Source: a virus. Taken from it: 44,180 nt of DNA. This document shows, in pieces, positions 40,431-44,180 of this stretch (its first letter is position 1; each line of letters opens with the position of its first letter). A program made the translations under genes and the position numbers. The DNA is taken from IMG/VR virus record IMGVR_UViG_3300022188_000002, positions 1 to 44,180 of that record, one strand, 5' to 3'. The notes under the pieces were generated by a model. That model was given only the letters and a program-made list of their open reading frames with translations. It was not told the origin of the DNA and did not search any database.

Positions 40431-40459
40431 TTGACATTTCATTTGACATTTGATATATT
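40431..40459 (+). promoter_or_regulatory. Sigma70 promoter, rightward, at 40.4 kb
   Basis: TTGACA 40431-40436, a 17-base spacer, TATATT 40454-40459. A second TTGACA (40443) overlaps the spacer. It drives a non-coding leader of about 900 bases with a hairpin array before the 119-aa gene. Confidence 0.75.
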
Positions 40460-40465
40460 ATATCC

Positions 40466-41332
40466 GACCCTGGAGGGTGCTACCTTTAATTGTAACACGA
40501 AATGGCAATTCGTGCTACGGCCTGCCACCAGTTTGCAAATGCTATCGCATTTGCGACTGTAAGTCCAAAGGCTTTGCGAATGCTATGTTAAATTATTTAA
40601 CACAGTGGAAGTCACCTCAGCGGGTGCGTAGCACAAAATTGAAATTCGTAGCACGCCGCTTCATTGCCTTAACGATATTAGAGACGTTACCATCGCCTCT
40701 AACAACGTCAAGGTCATTGCCGCTTCGATGTTCGCCCCTTCGGCCTCACCTGCCGACTTCGTCGGCTCGACTAGCATCAGTGCCATCGACCGTTGTTTGT
40801 CAGCGTCAATGTCGCTTCGATGTGACGCTATGCGTGCGTTGACAAGGTTAGCGCCAACGCCAACGACGCTTCGAGGTGAATTACTAGCGTAATTCATCAG
40901 CTTGGTGTCAGCCTATTACCAGCGACAAATGGCCAACGAGGTTGGCCATTGCCAACCTAGAGGTGAATCGCCCTGTGATTCACCAGACAGGTGGCCACAA
41001 AAGTGGCCGTCACCAGCGATGCCAATCGTGAGGTGAATTGCAAGGCAATTCACCAGCACTATTGACCTGACCAATCGTGAGGTGAATTTGCCAAGTGGCA
41101 AATTCACCAGCAAGGCCACCGTCTTGGTTGCGGCCATCTGGAGGTGAATTGCCTCTGGCAATTCACCAGTTGGGCGACAAAAGTCGTCGCCAGTGGCTGT
41201 CGCCCGCAGAGTTGACCACATAGTGGCCGACGGCAATAGTGGTGGCCTCAGAAATTTGGGAAATTTTGTGAGAGTAGGACATTAATACGACTTTCGATTG
41301 CTATCCCCTTGCGGGGGCTGGTTCGCAGGACG
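40466..41332 (+). ncRNA. Structured non-coding leader with hairpin array 1
   Basis: No convincing gene is present. Five hairpins share the outer arms GAGGTGAAT / ATTCACCAG (last pair ATTCATCAG in the first), at 40873-40900, 40960-40986, 41030-41056, 41079-41110 and 41141-41169. Their inner stems and loops differ but stay complementary. A related but imperfect hairpin lies at 40989-41016. A reversed copy of the array-2 unit lies at 40720-40750. A leader RNA, an anti-termination element or a DNA control site are all possible. Confidence 0.6.
40587..40601. repeat. Dispersed palindrome, site 12
   Basis: GTTAAATTATTTAAC with CTAT/ACAG flanks in the non-coding leader, about 130 bases after the -10 of the 40.4-kb promoter. 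Confidence 0.9.
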
Positions 41333-41376
41333 AACCAAACCTTTCACCGTTGGTGAAAAGGTTTGGTTCTTTGTTT
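41333..41376 (+). terminator. Terminator or attenuator before the 119-aa gene
   Basis: A long stem AACCAAACC-TTTCACC (41333-41348) pairs with GGTGAA-AAGGTTTGGTT (one bulged A), with a 3-base loop, followed by CTTTGTTT. It looks like an intrinsic terminator between the long leader and its first gene, a possible attenuator. Confidence 0.6.
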
Positions 41377-41405
41377 AACGATAAGTCCTTGAAAGGAGGT
41401 TTGCT

Positions 41406-41765
41406 ATGAGTAAAAGGGAATTCGTAATGAAGGTCAGTGGTGGTAACCTTCCCAGAGGGAAGAGTTACCAGATTCCTTGCACGATGGACTTTACAGGGTG
41501 CACTAGGGACGAGCTCATCGATTGGGCACTTAGCGAGCGGCGAATTGCCGCTCAACGGTGGCTAAGGCTCCAATCAGAGGAATTTCTTGCAGAGTTACAG
41601 AAGAAAGGCCTGCGGTTGCATGCAAGGGACGCTGGTCGGCAATTGGCTGACCCGAATAAGAGGGTGCAGGAACTCAGGAAGCTTGGCCTGCCAGACGAGC
41701 TGGCCAGGCTTGTCGTTTCGAACCCTGAGAAGGTGCAGGAGTTGTTAGCGAAATTGACGAAGTAG
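41406..41765 (+). CDS. Hypothetical protein, 119 aa
   Basis: Begins MSKREFVMKVSGGNLPRGKS, then a strand YQIPCTMDF, then helices (WALSERRIAAQRWLRLQSEE) and a leucine-rich basic end (VQELLAKLTK). AAAGGAGG is seven bases before the ATG. It is the only gene in the control region, sits between an attenuator-like hairpin and a strong terminator, and so may be an early regulator that binds the nearby repeats. No family recognised; it may be distantly related to the 109-aa protein at 6434. Confidence 0.65.
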   Translation: MSKREFVMKVSGGNLPRGKSYQIPCTMDFTGCTRDELIDWALSERRIAAQRWLRLQSEEFLAELQKKGLRLHARDAGRQLADPNKRVQELRKLGLPDELARLVVSNPEKVQELLAKLTK

Positions 41766-41777
41766 GCAATGGCAGTG

Positions 41778-41806
41778 GGCTGGCCGAAAGGCCAGCCTTT
41801 CTTTTT
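41778..41806 (+). terminator. Intrinsic terminator after the 119-aa gene
   Basis: GGCTGGCC-GAAA-GGCCAGCC followed by TTTCTTTTT: GC-rich 8-bp stem, GNRA tetraloop and T tract, 12 bases after the stop codon. The clearest intrinsic terminator in the window. Confidence 0.9.
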
Positions 41807-42254
41807 GTCGGCCATTGTGGCGACAAGGTCGCCACAAAAGCGGTGGCCAGCCTACGGCTGGCATCAGGGCGTGCCTGCGGCACGCCAGGCACGCCAAGGC
41901 TGGCCTACGGCCTACGGGCTGCGGTCTTGCGAGCGAGGCTCGTAGCCAGGCTGTGGTCAGTGTCGCTGGCCAGATTGTTGGCCAGGCCTACGGCCAGCTT
42001 GGCCGTCCGTTGAACGGCCAAAGGATGGTCAGCGAAGCTGACAACGCCGAAGGCGTTGTCCTATGTTAAATTTTTTAACGCAGCGGCATGACCTATCGCA
42101 TGGCCTACCGCATGGCCTACGGCCATGCGAGCTTTGCTCGCCAGCTCGCATTGCCAAGGGCAATGCAAATGCCAATGGTGTAGGCCTCTCTATACTATAG
42201 AGAGCCTTGCCTACGACCAATGACATGCCTACGACATGCTAATGACGTGCCTTT
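41807..42254. other. Non-coding stretch dense in short inverted repeats
   Basis: No gene. Holds many perfect short inverted repeats, such as CTCTCTATA-C-TATAGAGAG (42086+100 region, 42186-42204), GCATGG/CCATGC and GGCGTGCC/GGCACGCC types, plus palindrome site 13. It resembles hairpin-rich decay rather than a coding region. Confidence 0.5.
42065..42079. repeat. Dispersed palindrome, site 13
   Basis: GTTAAATTTTTTAAC with CTAT/GCAG flanks, in the non-coding control region. Confidence 0.9.
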
Positions 42255-42279
42255 GTTAAATTGGCAACGCCAATTTAAC
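42255..42279. repeat. Expanded palindrome variant a
   Basis: A 25-base site: GTTAAATTGGC, three loop bases AAC, GCCAATTTAAC. It keeps GTTAAA and TTTAAC ends of the dispersed palindrome but has the centre lengthened to an 11-bp-arm stem. Left flank CTTT as in other sites. Confidence 0.75.
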
Positions 42280-42366
42280 AGCAAAATGGCCATTATGACT
42301 TCAATTCGCAGTCAATTCGCTCCAGTAATGCTTATAAGCTATGCCCAGCCTGCAATTGTTGCCTGT

Positions 42367-42381
42367 GTTAAAATTTTTAAC
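42367..42381. repeat. Dispersed palindrome, site 14
   Basis: GTTAAAATTTTTAAC with CTGT/ACAG flanks. This copy is a palindrome across the core and both flanks apart from the central base, so it is the best reference for the full site. Confidence 0.9.
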
Positions 42382-42421
42382 ACAGCAACGAGGCCCTTTG
42401 GCATGCCGTAGGCATGCCTTT

Positions 42422-42446
42422 GTTAAATTGGCGTCGCCAATTTGAC
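42422..42446. repeat. Expanded palindrome variant b
   Basis: GTTAAATTGGC, three loop bases GTC, GCCAATTTGAC: same expanded form as at 42255, with one mismatch and a different loop. It overlaps the first bases of the iteron copy at 42444. Confidence 0.75.
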
Positions 42447-42594
42447 TTCAAATTGAAGCCAAATTTGACCATTTTGACTGCGAATTGAAGCCATTTGGAC
42501 ACAATTGACTTCAAAATGCAGTCGGTTTGACGTGCGTTCGCACGTCAAACCATTGGAATCATTGAACAAAACCATTTTGCCTTCAAAATGCAGT

Positions 42595-42836
42595 GAAGTC
42601 TGTCTGGTCTCTTTCTCTCCATCCATCCATTTCATTTAACGCAGGCGGACTCCGTCCGCTAGTGTCCACCACTATCTTCTTTCTCTCTGCTGTAAAAAAA
42701 AAATGAAAGAAGAGAGAGAGAGAGAAAACTAGGAAGGAAGGCCAACAAAGTTGGCCAACAAAGTTGGCAAGCCAAAGGCTTTGCCTCTGCGTTAAATGAT
42801 TTAACGAAGGGAGGAGAGGGAGACCAGACAGACTTC
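42595..42836. repeat. 17-bp inverted repeat enclosing a purine/pyrimidine-rich centre
   Basis: GAAGTCTGTCTGGTCTC (42595-42611) is exactly complementary to GAGACCAGACAGACTTC (42820-42836). Between them are a CT-rich strand, a TCTTCTTTC / GAAAGAAGA stem with an A10 run, a (GA)n tract and palindrome site 15. The iterons to the left and right are mirrored about this centre, so it may be the unwinding element of an origin. Confidence 0.65.
42791..42805. repeat. Dispersed palindrome, site 15
   Basis: GTTAAATGATTTAAC with CTGC/GAAG flanks inside the 42.6-42.8 kb inverted-repeat element. Confidence 0.9.
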
Positions 42837-43014
42837 ATGGCAAATTGAAGTCGGAATGGTCATTCCCAATGATTTTAACGGTTTGTGTGCCGTTGGCACA
42901 CAAAATATGACTGCAAATTGAAGTCATTTGCGTGCGAATGCACGCAAATTGAAGTCATTTTGGTGCATTCGCACCAAAATAACCGCAAATTGAAGTCAAT
43001 TTGGTTCAACTCAC

Positions 43015-43043
43015 TTGACACAGCACCCGTTTTGTGGTATATT
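43015..43043 (+). promoter_or_regulatory. Sigma70 promoter P3 for the early operon
   Basis: TTGACA 43015-43020, a 17-base spacer, TATATT 43038-43043 preceded by GTGG as in P1. Directly follows the iteron array. The transcript has a leader of about 430 bases with hairpin array 2, then the Cys-rich paralogs and the whole early block across the join. Confidence 0.8.
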
Positions 43044-43056
43044 GGCCACAATGGCA

Positions 43057-43370
43057 GCCATGACTTCGTCATGGCCAAGACCGTTGACTGCGACATGGCC
43101 TTCAGCCATGTCGGGTGAGCTATAAGGCGAACATCTGAAGCGTCATGGCCAATGTCATGGCCAAAGGCCATGACTGGTGAGCCGCAAGGCGAACATCCAG
43201 ATTGGCCTTGCTAACTGCAAAGCCAAAGGCTTTGCTGGTGAGCCATAGGCGAACATCCGAATTGTCGTTGGCCTTGCCAACGAGGCTGGTGAGCCGCAGG
43301 CTCACCTCGAAGCGTCAGCGAAGCTGACAAGGCTACGGATGAGGCCACGGGCCTCTTCTCTAGAGAAGAG
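43057..43370 (+). ncRNA. Structured early leader with hairpin array 2
   Basis: Starts with a perfect hairpin GCCATGAC-TTC-GTCATGGC (43057-43075). Then come units of about 60 bases: a variable hairpin followed by GGTGAGC-YRYAA-GGCGAACATC (GGTGAGC at 43114, 43176, 43237; period 62 and 61). The fourth unit (43288) is a perfect GGTGAGCC-GCA-GGCTCACC stem ending in CTCGAAGCGTC. A perfect 18-base palindrome (43353-43370) ends the stretch. Within units, tandem G-A/G-A mismatches are kept in the stem. Confidence 0.6.
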
Positions 43371-43413
43371 ACTAAGGCCAATGTTTGGCAAATCGAAGGT
43401 TTGCCGACCCTTC

Positions 43414-43428
43414 GTTAAATAATTTAAC
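43414..43428. repeat. Dispersed palindrome, site 16
   Basis: GTTAAATAATTTAAC with CTTC/GCAG flanks, about 60 bases before the first early gene. Confidence 0.9.
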
Positions 43429-43488
43429 GCAGCGAGCCAGTGGCTCTTGCGAGCCTTTGGCTCGCAAAGGCCCGCAAAGGAGGACACT

Positions 43489-43964
43489 ATGACTAACCAA
43501 GAGAAGCTAATAGCCTTTATGTGGGAAAGGCCTACCTTATCGCTAAAGCATTAGGCAGGCCTTCCGAGCTCTACTTCAACGAAAAAGACGAAGAATACCT
43601 TCGTCAGCTAGACGATGAGCTAGCTTCGGCAGTCTGGCGCTCGATAAAGGCTGCAGTCAGTTGGGGCGAAAGAGGTTTATACGAAGGCACTTGTCCGTTT
43701 TGCCTAATAACTAAACACAAGTGCAACATATGTCCCTATGCCGAGCAGCACGGAGTATGTTCTCATCCAGACAGCCATTTTAAAAAGATTCGGGAAAGAG
43801 GCCTTGACTATCTATATGGGGCATCTGAGAACGTCCTGACGAATGAATTCTATAGGGAATTAGTTGAGAGGATAGAGTCATTAAGAATAAATGCTTTACT
43901 AGATAATTTAACACAACAGGTTGGCAGCTTACCACCAACTTCACCAAAGGAGGTATCAAAATGA
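43489..43964 (+). pseudogene. Cys/His-rich small protein, copy A, frameshifted near 5' end
   Basis: AAAGGAGG precedes ATG 43489, which opens MTNQEKLIAFM, closely matching copy B (MTSQEKLIRFM). Next to codon 11 the frame breaks: compared with copy B one base is missing (43519-43530 region), and the literal frame stops at 43552-43554. From GTG 43521 the next frame is intact and carries 147 residues with the C-x2-C-x6-C-x2-C-x8-C-x-H-x3-H cluster and an LDNLTQ read from a decayed palindrome at 43895-43914. Either a mutation, a base error, or use of the unusual GTG. Confidence 0.65.
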
Positions 43965-44180
43965 CTAGCCAAGAGAAGCTAATAAGATTTATGGAAGGAA
44001 AGGCTAGCCTCATCACTAAGGCAACAGGCAAGCCCTCCGAGCTTTACTTCAACAAGAAGGACGAAAAATACCTTCGTCAATTGGACAGCCAATTGGCCAG
44101 AGACATCTGGCTCTCAATTAAAGAGGCAATCCGTGAGGGCATGGAAGGCCTTCGTGAAGACCTCTGTCCATTCTGCCTAA
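43961..44180 (+). CDS. Cys/His-rich small protein, copy B (5' part)
   Basis: Start of the 139-residue protein that continues at position 1. ATG 43961 follows AAAGGAGG by seven bases and overlaps the copy A stop as ATGA. The first residues MTSQEKLIRFMEGKASLITK continue through PSELYFN, shared with copy A. It is the intact member of the tandem pair; the C-terminal cysteine cluster lies beyond the join. Confidence 0.8.
   Translation, partial: MTSQEKLIRFMEGKASLITKATGKPSELYFNKKDEKYLRQLDSQLARDIWLSIKEAIREGMEGLREDLCPFCL
44054..44180. repeat. Terminal direct repeat, right copy
   Basis: Exact repeat of bases 1-127; see the left copy. Removing it gives the 44,053-bp unit. Confidence 0.9.

Larger units (their letters stand above)
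42297..42997. repeat. Iteron-like 17-bp repeat array, candidate origin region
   Basis: Nine related 17-mers starting at 42297, 42444, 42476, 42507, 42579, 42836, 42909, 42940 and 42981. Left copies mostly read GACTTCAAAATGCAGTC; right copies are the reverse, GACTGCAAATTGAAGTC. Spacing of 31-32 bp recurs (42444/42476/42507 and 42909/42940). Hairpins with arms such as TTTGCGTGC alternate with the right-hand copies. The last copy ends 18 bases before the -35 of promoter P3. Candidate replication origin or operator set. Confidence 0.65.

Noticed and set aside
40450-40842. 130-codon plus-strand ORF in the leader
   Set aside because: No ribosome binding site, non-protein-like composition, and it runs through hairpin repeats and palindrome site 12.
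40873-41169. CRISPR array
   Set aside because: Repeat units are hairpins with variable cores and unequal spacers, with no constant repeat of 25 or more bases and no cas genes.
41283-41292. TAATACGACT, the first ten bases of the T7 promoter
   Set aside because: The rest of the T7 promoter is missing, no single-subunit RNA polymerase gene is present, and no second copy is seen. Chance match.
41815-42069. 84-codon ORF after the 119-aa gene
   Set aside because: It lies after a strong terminator, has no ribosome binding site and consists mostly of short inverted repeats.
2330-43428. Dispersed palindromes as intrinsic terminators
   Set aside because: The stems are AT-only and no T tract follows; several lie inside essential genes, where termination would be harmful.
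43523-43529. GGGAAAG slippery heptamer for programmed -1 frameshifting in copy A
   Set aside because: The heptamer is not in the phase needed relative to the ATG frame (zero-frame codons are TGG GAA AGG). A deletion explains the shift better.
1-44180. tRNA genes
   Set aside because: I saw no cloverleaf with a conserved TΨC arm (GGTTCRA) and paired acceptor ends; a tRNAscan run would settle it.

Overview
The window is one complete tailed-phage genome, most likely podovirus-like and probably lytic. Bases 1-127 recur exactly at 44054-44180, so the contig closes into a circle (or a terminally redundant unit) of 44,053 bp. The last gene runs across the join. Portal, both terminase subunits, major capsid protein, scaffold, adaptor and tailspike are present. 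I see no tape-measure, tail-tube or sheath gene, and no integrase or repressor. The host is a bacterium that uses canonical sigma70 promoters (five TTGACA-N17-TATAWT-type sites) and strong AAAGGAGG ribosome binding sites. I cannot name it.

Layout: (1) 40.2-43.5 kb is the control region, mostly non-coding. It holds divergent promoters, a nested inverted repeat, two arrays of structured hairpins, a mirrored set of about nine 17-bp iteron-like repeats, and one small gene. (2) From about 43.5 kb through the join to 17.6 kb the plus strand carries the early/replication block: tandem Cys-rich paralogs, P-loop kinase, many small proteins, class II ribonucleotide reductase, GH24 lysozyme, ATP-dependent DNA ligase, a RecB/Cas4-like nuclease, Sak4-like ATPase, SSB-like protein, ParB-HTH-methyltransferase fusion, dUTPase, UDG-PolA fusion polymerase, DUF3987-like helicase/primase candidate and ThyX. 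(3) From 40.2 kb down to 17.6 kb the minus strand carries the late/structural block: TerS, TerL, holin-like protein, basic protein, tailspike, portal, scaffold, capsid, adaptor, tail and injection proteins, and a 1683-residue polyvalent protein. The two blocks converge on a hairpin terminator at 17.6 kb.

The most unusual signal is a palindrome with a 15-bp core, GTTAAAWWWTTTAAC, flanked by CTNY on the left and RNAG on the right. It occurs 16 times around the genome. About half the copies touch a ribosome binding site. Five lie inside large or essential genes, always in the same reading frame and read as L(K/N)NLTQ. A sixth, decayed copy is read as LDNLTQ. Candidate roles are a dispersed binding site (for example for the phage ParB-like fusion) or a short mobile palindromic element. 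The control region also holds hairpin arrays whose outer arms are conserved while their cores vary with matching changes on both sides, and a mirrored iteron region that is a good candidate for the replication origin.
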